From Phycisphaera sp. (GTDB lineage: Bacteria; Planctomycetota; Phycisphaerae; Phycisphaerales; UBA1924), in the NCBI GenBank assembly GCA_003712165.1, contig RHLH01000001.1, positions 2,391,575 through 2,455,574 of the forward strand: a stretch of 64,000 nt of DNA. Reading direction: 5' to 3'. The notes under the pieces were generated by a model. It worked only from the letters and a program-made list of their open reading frames with translations, did not search any database and was not told the origin of the DNA. A program made the position numbers and the translations under genes. Below are positions 1 to 7,437 of the stretch, piece after piece. Numbering within the stretch: the stretch's first letter is position 1; the number at the start of each line of letters is the position of its first letter.

Positions 1-190
1 AGAACTCTCGCTCACCGAGGACCGAATCGCGGCGAGCCGTCGGTTCTACAACGCGAATGTCCGAGAGATGAACCAGCTCCGGGGCATGTTCCCCACGAGC
101 ATCATCGCGAGCATGTTCAACTTCAGCGAGGCAAGCTTCTTCGAGCTCAGCTCCGACGCCGAGCGCGTCGTGCCGACGCTCGATCTCTAA
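1..190 (+). CDS. lemA: LemA family protein, C-terminal fragment
   Basis: The window opens inside a reading frame (codons from base 2) that ends at TAA 188-190 and gives 62 residues. The fragment contains TEDRIAASRRFYNANVREMN, then FPTSIIASMF and EASFFE. These match the end of LemA proteins, where a helix with ENRIAYARQxYNDAV is followed by FPxxLIAxMFxF and a short acidic tail. LemA proteins are membrane-anchored helical-bundle proteins of poorly defined function. The N-terminal anchor lies outside the window, so only the family call is supported. The next gene is on the opposite strand, 32 bp away (tail to tail). Confidence 0.75.
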   Translation, partial: ELSLTEDRIAASRRFYNANVREMNQLRGMFPTSIIASMFNFSEASFFELSSDAERVVPTLDL

Positions 191-222
191 ACCAGTTCTC
201 TAAGCGCGATCTCTGAACCCGC

Positions 223-948
223 TCAGCCGTGGACCACCGGGTTTCGCAGCGTGCCAACGCCCTCGATCTCCACCTCGACCACGTCCCCATCACGCAGATA
301 CCTGGGCGGCGTGCGTCCGTGACCGACGCCGCTCGGTGTGCCTGTCAGAATCACAGTACCCGGCATGAGCGTCGTCGATCGGCTGAGCTCCGCGATCAGG
401 TACGCCACCGAGAAGATCATCTGCGCCGTAGACGACGATTGCATCGTCTCCCCCGAGATCCGGCACTCGACCTTGAGTTCCTGCAGATCCCCCACCTCGC
501 TCGCAGGGACAACACTCGGCCCAAGCGGGCAGAACGTATCAAAGCTCTTGCCCCGGCAGAACTGACCGCCCGCGCCCTTCTTCTGCCACCAGCGTGCGCT
601 CACGTCATTGCCGCAACACACTCCCAGCAGCACACCGAGCGCATCGGCTTCAGAAACATCCTTCGCCGGCTCACCGATGATCAGCGCAAGCTCCGCTTCG
701 AAATCCACCTGCTCAGGGCCACCCGTCGCCTCGTCCCTGCAGATGGGTGGGATCACGATCGAGTCACCCTCGAGACAGATCGATGCCGGGTTCTTCGTGA
801 AGTACATGGGGCGCTCGGGGACCTCACCCCCCATCTCACTCGCGTGCTCGGCGTAATTCCTGCCGATCCCGATCACGTGCGTCAATTGCACAGGCTCAGA
901 CCCAGCGCTCTCGACGTACACACCCTTCTCGTTCCGTTTCAGCAGCAT
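223..948 (-). CDS. Fumarylacetoacetate hydrolase family protein
   Basis: A 241-residue FAH-fold enzyme of the small single-domain type (YcgM/FAHD1-like), which hydrolyses or decarboxylates beta-diketo acids. The family core is visible: IGIGRNYAEHASEM near the start, then KNPASICLEGDSIVIPP, the metal-binding DFEAELALIIG (acidic ligands), NDVSAR, KSFDTFCPLGP, and GTVILTGTPSGVG near the end. The substrate cannot be read from sequence. I start it at ATG 948, with GGGA about 8 nt upstream. An in-frame GTG at 966 would add six residues. It is the last gene of a leftward run after mqnD, about 26 bp downstream of the mqnD stop. Confidence 0.88.
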   Translation of the reverse strand: MLLKRNEKGVYVESAGSEPVQLTHVIGIGRNYAEHASEMGGEVPERPMYFTKNPASICLEGDSIVIPPICRDEATGGPEQVDFEAELALIIGEPAKDVSEADALGVLLGVCCGNDVSARWWQKKGAGGQFCRGKSFDTFCPLGPSVVPASEVGDLQELKVECRISGETMQSSSTAQMIFSVAYLIAELSRSTTLMPGTVILTGTPSGVGHGRTPPRYLRDGDVVEVEIEGVGTLRNPVVHG

Positions 949-974
949 CGTGTCATTCCCGTGCACTACAAGGC

Positions 975-1919
975 CTACAGAACATCGATCTCGCCTGGCT
1001 CAGGGCAAAGCCCAGCCCGAGCGCCCTCGCCGAGCAGCGCCGACAACGCCTCGCGACCGGGCGTGCCCATCGACATCGTCAGCGGGCTCACATACATCGA
1101 GAGATACTTCTTCACGAGCGCATCGTCGTTCCACTCGGGTCGATCGCCGCCGCGCATTTTCAGAAACTCTCGAGACTGGGCCTCGTGCTCGACGGCGTAC
1201 ACCACCGATGCGCTCAGAATCTCGGATACACGCTCGCATGTGCCTCCGCCGAACCGCTCGTCCAGGTCTCGCCTGATCACGTTCAGCCCGAGCGGCAAGG
1301 GCATCGACCGCGCACCCTGCCACCACTCGCCGACGTCCGCGATCTTGCGCAGACCCGAGTCCTCGAACGTGAGCTGCGCCTCGTGGATCAACAGCCCCGC
1401 ATCGACATCGCCCCGCTGCACCGCCCCGATGATCTCCTGGAACGGCATCTCGACCATGTCCACCACACGCGACGCGTCGATCTCGCGCAGCATAAGCGAG
1501 AGCGTCAGAAATGCGGTCGTCTTCGTCCCAGGCACCGCGATCCGGACACCATCACCGAGCATCACGGCGATCGTATTCTCAGCCTCGAACCGATCGTCAT
1601 CGGCTCGGACGACGACCTTGGGCCCGTACCCCTCGCCGAACGATCCGCCGCAATCGGTGATCCGGTACGCCTGCCTGATGTGCGGGTACGTGTGCGCGCT
1701 GATGGCGGTGATATCCAGATCCCCTGCCGCGATCGCCCGCTTGTTGAGGACCTCGACGTCCTCGCCCATGGGAGTGAACACGAACCCGCCCGTGTCGATC
1801 GCGGGCCTGCCCAGCGGCCCGTCCGCGGGCGAACCGTCCTCGAGCGTCATGCCGCAGATGGGCCACCACATGACAAGGTCATCCGAATCGGGCGAGTGTG
1901 CGAGTGTGAGCTCAGGCAT
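975..1919 (-). CDS. mqnD: 1,4-dihydroxy-6-naphthoate synthase-like protein (futalosine menaquinone pathway)
   Basis: A 314-residue periplasmic-binding-protein-fold enzyme of the MqnA/MqnD family. MqnD converts cyclic dehypoxanthinyl futalosine to 1,4-dihydroxy-6-naphthoate in the futalosine route to menaquinone. Family features are LTLAHSPDSDDLVMWWP at the N-terminus (MqnD proteins have LxxxxSPCPNDTF here), the segment EVLNKRAIAAGDLDITAISAH, GSFGEGYGPKVVV, and the later VPGTKTTAFLTLSLML. The glycine-rich GxGxGP stretch and the SAHTY segment fit MqnD better than MqnA. Its start overlaps the stop of the upstream zinc-ribbon gene by 8 bp, so the two are probably co-translated. Confidence 0.8.
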   Translation of the reverse strand: MPELTLAHSPDSDDLVMWWPICGMTLEDGSPADGPLGRPAIDTGGFVFTPMGEDVEVLNKRAIAAGDLDITAISAHTYPHIRQAYRITDCGGSFGEGYGPKVVVRADDDRFEAENTIAVMLGDGVRIAVPGTKTTAFLTLSLMLREIDASRVVDMVEMPFQEIIGAVQRGDVDAGLLIHEAQLTFEDSGLRKIADVGEWWQGARSMPLPLGLNVIRRDLDERFGGGTCERVSEILSASVVYAVEHEAQSREFLKMRGGDRPEWNDDALVKKYLSMYVSPLTMSMGTPGREALSALLGEGARAGLCPEPGEIDVL

Positions 1920-2172
1920 CAGTGGATTCTAGCTTCCATGCCGCGCCGCATTCGGGGCAGACCGTGAAGCCGTCCACATCCGCAGCGACGCTCCCGAGCG
2001 GATACTCACACGCCGCACAACACCTCACCAACCGCAAGTGCTGGAGATGAACCGAGTGCCGCTGCTTCTCGTCCCGAATAGACGGAGCAAGCAAAGCACC
2101 GATCGAGAAAAGCAGAAAGAACAGAAATGCGGCTACCAGTACACCGCCGATGTTGCCCCAAATGAACCACAT
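1912..2172 (-). CDS. Small membrane protein with a C-terminal zinc ribbon
   Basis: An 86-residue protein of unknown function. Residues 1-30 are strongly hydrophobic (one membrane segment). The C-terminal half carries two Cys-x2-Cys pairs (CCAACEYP and CPECGAAW) in the spacing of a zinc ribbon. The architecture is anchor plus cytosolic zinc knuckle. The ATG at 2172 is the first standard start. The frame stays open and hydrophobic for about 20 more codons upstream without ATG, GTG or TTG, so a second membrane segment from a rare start cannot be excluded. It overlaps mqnD by 8 bp. Confidence 0.65.
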   Translation of the reverse strand: MWFIWGNIGGVLVAAFLFFLLFSIGALLAPSIRDEKQRHSVHLQHLRLVRCCAACEYPLGSVAADVDGFTVCPECGAAWKLESTDA

Positions 2173-2221
2173 AAGGCAACTCGGAAACGCAATGATAAAA
2201 ATCGAAATGACCAGAGACCGC

Positions 2222-2290
2222 TCAATCAGAAGCAGCGGGCTCTGTCTCTATCTTCCGGACGGTGACCTGGTTGCCCCGATCATCCCGCAT
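2222..2290 (-). CDS. Possible 22-residue ORF coupled to the purF stop
   Basis: The purF stop codon shares its last base with an ATG (TGATG, 2288-2292). The frame that starts there encodes MRDDRGNQVTVRKIETEPAA followed by SD and stops at 2222. Stop-start overlap of this kind is typical of translational coupling, and the peptide is charged and not repetitive. It is too short for a family call. It may be a tiny protein, a coupling leader for the downstream zinc-ribbon gene (50 bp further on), or chance. Confidence 0.3.
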   Translation of the reverse strand: MRDDRGNQVTVRKIETEPAASD

Positions 2291-3762
2291 CAGAACATGC
2301 TCGCCTGCTCCCGCAGCAGCACGTCTTCGGTCAGCGGGTGCTCGACATCGACGCGGTAGTCGCCGCTGAAGCAGCCGGTGCAGTAGTCGCGGGCGTTGCC
2401 CTTTGCGACGCTGAGCAGCCCCTTGAGCGAGAGGAAGTGCAGGCTGTCCACGCCCAGGAACTCGCGGATCTCCTCCACGCTCCTGTTGTTGGCGATCAGC
2501 TGGTCCTTGCTGGCAAAGTCCACACCGAAGTAGCACGGGTGGCGGATCGGGGGCGAGCTGATGCGGAGGTGGATCTCCCTCGCGCCCGCCTCGCGGAGCT
2601 GATTCATCTTGAGCTTCGTTGTTGTGCCGCGGACGATCGAGTCGTCCACAACCACGAGCTTCTTCCCGTCCACGATCTCGCGGACGACGTTGAGCTTGAG
2701 CCTGACCGCCGCCTCGCGCTCGTGCTGCGTGGGCTTGATGAACGTGCGACCGACGTAGCGGTTCGGGACGATCGCCTCTCGGTACGGGATTCCGCTCTCG
2801 TGAGCGTACCCGTTGGCAGCCGATCGCCCGGAGTCTGGCATGGGCATGACCCAGTCCGCCACGACCGGAGCCTCGCGCGCAAGAGCCTCGCCCATCTGTT
2901 CGCGGGCGGTCTGCACGTTCTGCCCGAAGACCATGCTCGCCGGCGACGCGAAGTACACATGCTCGAAGATGCACTGCGCCAGCGGATCTGACGGGTCCGC
3001 GTACCGCCTGCTCGACACGCCCTCGTCAGTCAGTGTCACAATCTCGCCAGGCTCTACTTCTCGAACGTATTTCGCGCCCATCACGTCGAGCGCCACCGTC
3101 TCGCTGGCGACCACCGGGAACGCTTTGCCCTCGCGCTCGAGCTCACCGAGCACCAGAGGCCTCCACCCCCAAGGATCGCGCGCCGCCTCGATCCGGTCCG
3201 GGAACATCAACACAAGACTGAACGCGCCCTGGAGCCTGCGGAGCGTCGCCGCCAGCGGGTCCGGTGCGTTGCGCTGCTCGGGGGAAGCAAGAAGATGGAT
3301 CACCACCTCCGTGTCGCTCGTCGTATGGAACAGGTGCCCCGCCTCAGCGAACTTGCGTCGGTGCGCCTCACCGTTGACGAGGTTGCCGTTGTGCGCCAGC
3401 GCCACCGACCCGTCCACGGTCTGCTCGACAAGCGGCTGGGTGTTGCACGCGAGGGAGCCGCCCGATGTCGAATAGCGGTTGTGCCCGATCGCGCCGCGCG
3501 TGCCGTACAAGCTGAGCCGCTGCAGGTCGTCGGGCGAGAACACATCGGGCACGAGCCCCATGCCGAGCTTGCTGTCGATGTCATCACCGTCGGTGACCGC
3601 GATGCCCGCGGACTCCTGCCCGCGATGCTGCTGCGCGTAGAGCGCCAGATACACAGCGTTGGCAGCCCCGGGCAATCCCCAGACCCCAACCACCCCGCAC
3701 TTCTCCTTTGGACCTTGGTCCCGGTGAGAATCGATCACGGGCAGGCGGATTGGATCAGGCAT
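2290..3762 (-). CDS. purF: Amidophosphoribosyltransferase
   Basis: A 490-residue first enzyme of de novo purine synthesis: PRPP plus glutamine gives 5-phosphoribosylamine. The N-terminal Ntn glutaminase domain begins after a short propeptide. Cys22 in EKCGVVGVWG is the expected nucleophile. It is followed by LYALQQHRGQESAGIA-type sequence (here LYAQQHRGQESAGIA), GIGHNRYST-like sequence (GAIGHNRYSTSG) and NTQPL. The C-terminal phosphoribosyltransferase domain has the PRPP loop KLVVVDDSIVRGTT and the conserved RISSPPIRHPCYFGVDFA. Length and domain order are normal. It heads the leftward run ending in the FAH gene. Confidence 0.97.
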   Translation of the reverse strand: MPDPIRLPVIDSHRDQGPKEKCGVVGVWGLPGAANAVYLALYAQQHRGQESAGIAVTDGDDIDSKLGMGLVPDVFSPDDLQRLSLYGTRGAIGHNRYSTSGGSLACNTQPLVEQTVDGSVALAHNGNLVNGEAHRRKFAEAGHLFHTTSDTEVVIHLLASPEQRNAPDPLAATLRRLQGAFSLVLMFPDRIEAARDPWGWRPLVLGELEREGKAFPVVASETVALDVMGAKYVREVEPGEIVTLTDEGVSSRRYADPSDPLAQCIFEHVYFASPASMVFGQNVQTAREQMGEALAREAPVVADWVMPMPDSGRSAANGYAHESGIPYREAIVPNRYVGRTFIKPTQHEREAAVRLKLNVVREIVDGKKLVVVDDSIVRGTTTKLKMNQLREAGAREIHLRISSPPIRHPCYFGVDFASKDQLIANNRSVEEIREFLGVDSLHFLSLKGLLSVAKGNARDYCTGCFSGDYRVDVEHPLTEDVLLREQASMF

Positions 3763-3827
3763 GCGACCAGTTCCCCTGTCATGCGGTCACGCACAGACTG
3801 CGGGGCATTCTAGCCAATGCTCGCGCG

Positions 3828-4319
3828 TCACTCTGTCGGCTGACGGGGTTTGGCCATACCGTTGCCGTGCCTCCACACACTCGGGTAAGGGTTCATCCCA
3901 GTCTCGATAGCACGGCCGAAGATCTCAGCAAACTGCTGGATCGCGTTGCCGGGCTTGCGTGCATCACGCATGAAGATGACCTGCTCCTCACCGATCACAT
4001 GTGTCTGTGAAATCAGCGTCGACAGCGCGATCTGCTGGCAGTACTCGGTTCTGCCGATCCCGACATGGAATCTATCAGCCACGGGTGCCTCGGGTGAGAC
4101 CATCGCTTCGGTGCTCGTGTGAGATAACAGTTCATTCGACATCTCATGCGTGACCGAACCCGTGCTCGGTGTCACAGAGACGGTTGAAGCCCTACCAACA
4201 ACCGCTCCGCATGCAAAGACGAATGCGCCGGCTACAAGGACAGACGCCACTGCGATGGTCTCGCGGGACCACCTCCGAATGCGACCGCTCGTGCATCTCA
4301 TTCTCGTGGTGTCTTTCAT
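3828..4319 (-). CDS. Hypothetical single-pass membrane protein
   Basis: A 163-residue protein of no recognised family. A basic N-terminus (RIRRWSRE) precedes one membrane segment (IAVASVLVAGAFVFACGAVV, about residues 21-40). The rest appears extracytoplasmic: a Ser/Thr-rich linker, then a soluble domain with ALSTLISQTHVIGEEQVIFM and AIQQFAEIFGRAIE. The open frame continues upstream to 4856, but I start at ATG 4319 because GAGGAG lies 8 nt before it and because the extension lacks domain character. It is transcribed away from rpsD, so the interval 4320-4676 must hold promoters for both. Confidence 0.6.
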   Translation of the reverse strand: MKDTTRMRCTSGRIRRWSRETIAVASVLVAGAFVFACGAVVGRASTVSVTPSTGSVTHEMSNELLSHTSTEAMVSPEAPVADRFHVGIGRTEYCQQIALSTLISQTHVIGEEQVIFMRDARKPGNAIQQFAEIFGRAIETGMNPYPSVWRHGNGMAKPRQPTE

Positions 4320-4509
4320 GACTCGCTCCTCTATCTTCAGATGACGGCCGGATGTCTCCATCCGACCACATGCAACTAGAGTCTGGTATCCATTCGGCAC
4401 CACGGATTTCGAACCCGAAGGCCGCATTCGGGCCTCCCAGAGCCTGAGAAGGTGCCAGAAAGTGCCCATATCAGCACCGGGAACCAAGGTTCTCGGACAT
4501 GGGCCCCTC
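4320..4509. other. Divergent intergenic segment upstream of rpsD
   Basis: Together with 4539-4676 this makes a 357-bp interval between two divergent genes. I see no RNA gene. A short inverted repeat (CCCGAA ... TTCGGG, around 4419-4437) could form a small hairpin. The segment probably holds the control region of the leftward membrane-protein gene and the distal part of the rpsD control region. Confidence 0.3.
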
Positions 4510-4538
4510 TTGACCGCCCACCTGAAGGGGTCTTCAAT
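4510..4538 (+). promoter_or_regulatory. Candidate sigma70-type promoter for rpsD
   Basis: TTGACC at 4510-4515 (five of six bases of the -35 consensus) is followed after 17 bp by TTCAAT at 4533-4538 (four of six of the -10). Transcription would start near 4545 and leave a leader of about 130 nt before the rpsD ATG. S4 is often an autoregulator that binds leaders of its own mRNA, but I found no recognisable S4-binding structure. Confidence 0.35.
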
Positions 4539-4676
4539 AGCCCTCACATAGGGCACCGTGCCCGGATCTCCCGCCGGACCGCAGCCGCGGCTAACCGGCA
4601 TGATCGTCGAGCCACGCCTCGACACCCGCTCCGACTCACCCCAGACGGAACGGAGACGGAAGAAAAGGAACCCGTT

Positions 4677-5276
4677 ATGGCCCGCTACACAGGCCCCAAG
4701 GTCAGACTCTCTCGCCGCGTCGGTGTGCCGATTGCCGACATCCCGAAGCACACCTCGAAGCGCCAGCTCAACCCGCCCGGTATGCACGGCTATCGCATGC
4801 GTCGCCTGCGTGACTACGGCCTGCGTCTCAATGAGAAGCAGAAGCTCCGCTACCACTACAACATCCTCGAGAAGCAGTTCCGTGCATACGTCAACGAAGC
4901 CGCACGCCGCCCGGGCAACACGGGCGAGCTCCTGATGCAGCTCCTCGAGACGCGCCTCGACAACCTCGTCCGCCGCTCAGGCTTCGCCCGCACGATCTGG
5001 GCGGCCCGCCAGATGGTCGTCCACGGCCACGTCCGTGTGAACGGCAAGAAGGTCGACAAGCCCAGCTTCGCTGTCAAGGTCGGTGACGAGATCACCTTCA
5101 AGCCCAAGATCGAGAAGCTCGTCCGCGAGCACATGGAAACCATGGCTGGCTACGAGGTCCCGGGCTGGCTCGACATCAACCCGGGCAAGCTGACCAGCAA
5201 GGTCGTCGCTCTGCCCGTCAGCGAGCAGATCCCGTTCGACATCAACCCCAACCTCGTTATCGAATTCTACCGCTAA
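4677..5276 (+). CDS. rpsD: 30S ribosomal protein S4
   Basis: A 199-residue S4, the primary 16S rRNA-binding protein of the small subunit body. The start MARYTGPKVRLSRRVG is typical. The S4 RNA-binding domain is clear: LETRLDNLVRRSGFA, then ARQMVVHGHVRVNGKKVDKPSF. The C-terminal LVIEFYR is the usual ending. The zinc-binding cysteines of some S4 proteins are absent (C-minus type). The frame opens at 4452, but ATG 4677 is chosen from homology and from AAGGAA about 8 nt upstream. It stands alone here, not in the rpsM-rpsK-rpsD-rpoA cluster. A terminator-like hairpin follows. Confidence 0.97.
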   Translation: MARYTGPKVRLSRRVGVPIADIPKHTSKRQLNPPGMHGYRMRRLRDYGLRLNEKQKLRYHYNILEKQFRAYVNEAARRPGNTGELLMQLLETRLDNLVRRSGFARTIWAARQMVVHGHVRVNGKKVDKPSFAVKVGDEITFKPKIEKLVREHMETMAGYEVPGWLDINPGKLTSKVVALPVSEQIPFDINPNLVIEFYR

Positions 5277-5339
5277 GCCTCTCTCGGACCTGTTCGGGCC
5301 AGAGGCCTCAGGCATCGGCCCAGGAGACACGCACCCCAC

Positions 5340-5368
5340 GCGGCCGATCGGAATCACCGGTCGGCCGC
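5340..5368 (+). terminator. Terminator-like hairpin after rpsD
   Basis: A 12-bp stem (GCGGCCGATCGG / CCGGTCGGCCGC, one G-U pair) with a 5-nt loop is followed by CTTTCATT. The stem is strong but the T-run is short. It lies 64 bp after the rpsD stop and 22 bp before the next ATG, so it may end or attenuate rpsD transcription. Confidence 0.5.
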
Positions 5369-5390
5369 CTTTCATTCCGGGACAACGCAC

Positions 5391-7430
5391 ATGCTCAAGT
5401 TCCTGCGCAAGTACAACAAGTGGATCCTGGTCATCGGCGGCTCTCTGCTCATGGTCGCGTTTCTCGCGCCACAAGCAATCCAGCAGTTGCCCAAGCTCCG
5501 CGACCCGAAGGTTGCCGAGTACGACGGCAAGCCCGTCAAGGCCTCCGAGATCCAGCTCGCAGCCAACGAACTCCAAGCCATCAACGCGCTCGGGGGTACC
5601 GGTGGTCTGTTGAATTTCGTCATGCCTCTAACAGCTCCGACGAACGAGCAGGATGTTGAGTGGTACCTGCTCTCACGCGAAGCCGAAGATGCCGGGTTCG
5701 TGGGCTCAGATCAGGACGGCGTCACGCTCTACCCCATCATCGCGCAGCAACTTGCAACGGCTGAAGTCGATTCCAGGATCCAGCAATCCGGTCTGCAGCT
5801 CAGCCCGCTCGAGCGCCTGCAGGTGATCAACGCACAGATACCACAGTGGCAGGAACGCATCATCAACAGCGAGAACACCGCTGCGGGCGCGGGCCGATTC
5901 AGGACTGTCGAGGAAGCCCGCAGGGCATTCGCAAAGCTCCACGGCGTGCTCCGCATGATGCAGGCATTCGATCGAGTGCCCCGCTACTCCTCGATCCGCG
6001 CCACCCGCGCCGCGTCCGAGACCTTCAACTCGGCCACGACCGACTACCTCGTGATCCCCGCCGATAGGTTCACGGACACCGTCGCCGAACCAACCGAGGA
6101 AGACATCCAAGCGCACTTCGAAGAGTACAAAGACAAGCAGCCGAACGAAACTGACTTTGGCATCGGCTACCTCCAGCCTCAGCAAGTCAAGGTCGAGTGG
6201 CTCGCGATCGAACGCACCGCGATCGAGGACGTGATCGAGATCGACCCGGTCGAGGCAAGCAAACATCAGCAGCTCAACAAGGATCGGTTCCCGGGCACCT
6301 TCAGCCAGGAACGCCCGAACATCGAAGCCGATCTCAAGCGTCAGAAGGCGCAGCGCATCATCGAGCAGATCGAGAACATCGTCCAGGCCGAGATGCTCTC
6401 AGCGACCCGCACACTCAACCGCGACGGCGATTACCTCCAACTCCCCGACGACTGGGCGAACACGCACCCGTCACTCGAGACGCTCGCCCAGACCATCGTC
6501 GAAAAAGTAGCACAGGGCAACGACGGGCTGACCATCCCCGCGCCAACAGTCGAGCGCCGAGAGGACCGCTGGTACGGCCAGCAGGACATCTTCCTGTTCG
6601 AAGGTGTTGGGTTCTCTTTCCTGCAGTTCGGCAGCCAGAATATCCCGTTCTACACCGCCGTATTCTCCACACGAGAACTCAACCCCAACCCGGGCTTCCC
6701 TGTTCAGGAAAACCTGCTCGCGTCGCAGTTCCCCTTCAAGGGCCGTGACGGCAACACGTACTTTTTCCGCGTCCTCGACTCGCGCGACATCTCCCCGCCC
6801 GATTCAGTCGAGGAAGTCCGCGAACAAGCTGTGACAGATATCAAGCGCATCCGCGCTTACGAGCAGCTGCTTACAGAACTCCCGAACTACGCCGAGGTCG
6901 CCGTGAACGCGGGACTCGAAGCCGTGGCAGACGCCGTCAACGCAGGCCTCCCCGAGCCCGGCGAAGAGACAGACGACAACACGCCTTCACGCGTGACCGT
7001 CCGCGAGGGCGTTCTGCTCCGGAGCAGGGTCGGCCAGTCCACACCCTTCATCTTCCGCGACGAGAATGTGCTCGCGGTTGCGTTCGATATCTCAAGACAG
7101 CTCGACCCGACTGTCAAGATCGAGGACATTGCGCTCCCCGAGCGTACATACAACTCCGAAGCACCCAAGTCTCTCGCGGTTGTTGTGGGCCGGATCAGCG
7201 GCCTGCAGCCCCTGACCGCCGAGAGCTTTGCTACAAGCTACGACCAGGTGAAATCCACGCTGACCCAGCTCGAAGTCGTCGATCTCGAGGTGCGCGAGTA
7301 CCCGTTCTCATACGAGAACCTCAAGAAGCGTCACAACTTCGTGGACCTCAGCGGCAGGCTCGTCGAGGAAGTCGAGCCCCAGCCCGAGGCTCCCGAAGCC
7401 GAAGACACCGAGAGTTCGGAAGGCAGCTAA
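5391..7430 (+). CDS. SurA/PpiD-like periplasmic foldase, membrane anchored
   Basis: A 679-residue protein with PpiD layout. It has a short cytoplasmic KFLRKYNK, one membrane segment (WILVIGGSLLMVAFLA, residues 11-26) and a long helical periplasmic part. The N-terminal SurA_N-like region has VAEYDGKPVKASEIQLAANE and a later TTDYLVIPADRFTDTVAEPT, like the PpiD segment that leads into the chaperone arm (EEDIQAHFEEYKD). A clean parvulin domain with all catalytic residues is not evident, so it may be chiefly a chaperone for exported proteins. The C-terminus is acidic. It lies downstream of rpsD but is separated from it by a hairpin. Confidence 0.7.
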   Translation: MLKFLRKYNKWILVIGGSLLMVAFLAPQAIQQLPKLRDPKVAEYDGKPVKASEIQLAANELQAINALGGTGGLLNFVMPLTAPTNEQDVEWYLLSREAEDAGFVGSDQDGVTLYPIIAQQLATAEVDSRIQQSGLQLSPLERLQVINAQIPQWQERIINSENTAAGAGRFRTVEEARRAFAKLHGVLRMMQAFDRVPRYSSIRATRAASETFNSATTDYLVIPADRFTDTVAEPTEEDIQAHFEEYKDKQPNETDFGIGYLQPQQVKVEWLAIERTAIEDVIEIDPVEASKHQQLNKDRFPGTFSQERPNIEADLKRQKAQRIIEQIENIVQAEMLSATRTLNRDGDYLQLPDDWANTHPSLETLAQTIVEKVAQGNDGLTIPAPTVERREDRWYGQQDIFLFEGVGFSFLQFGSQNIPFYTAVFSTRELNPNPGFPVQENLLASQFPFKGRDGNTYFFRVLDSRDISPPDSVEEVREQAVTDIKRIRAYEQLLTELPNYAEVAVNAGLEAVADAVNAGLPEPGEETDDNTPSRVTVREGVLLRSRVGQSTPFIFRDENVLAVAFDISRQLDPTVKIEDIALPERTYNSEAPKSLAVVVGRISGLQPLTAESFATSYDQVKSTLTQLEVVDLEVREYPFSYENLKKRHNFVDLSGRLVEEVEPQPEAPEAEDTESSEGS

Positions 7431-7437
7431 CTCGGGC

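Noticed and set aside
229..1932. 567-codon plus-strand open frame
   Set aside because: Antisense to the FAH and mqnD genes, with no family character.
4320..4856. N-terminal extension of the membrane-protein frame at 3828-4319
   Set aside because: It would run through the rpsD promoter and into rpsD. A good ribosome-binding site sits before the internal ATG at 4319.
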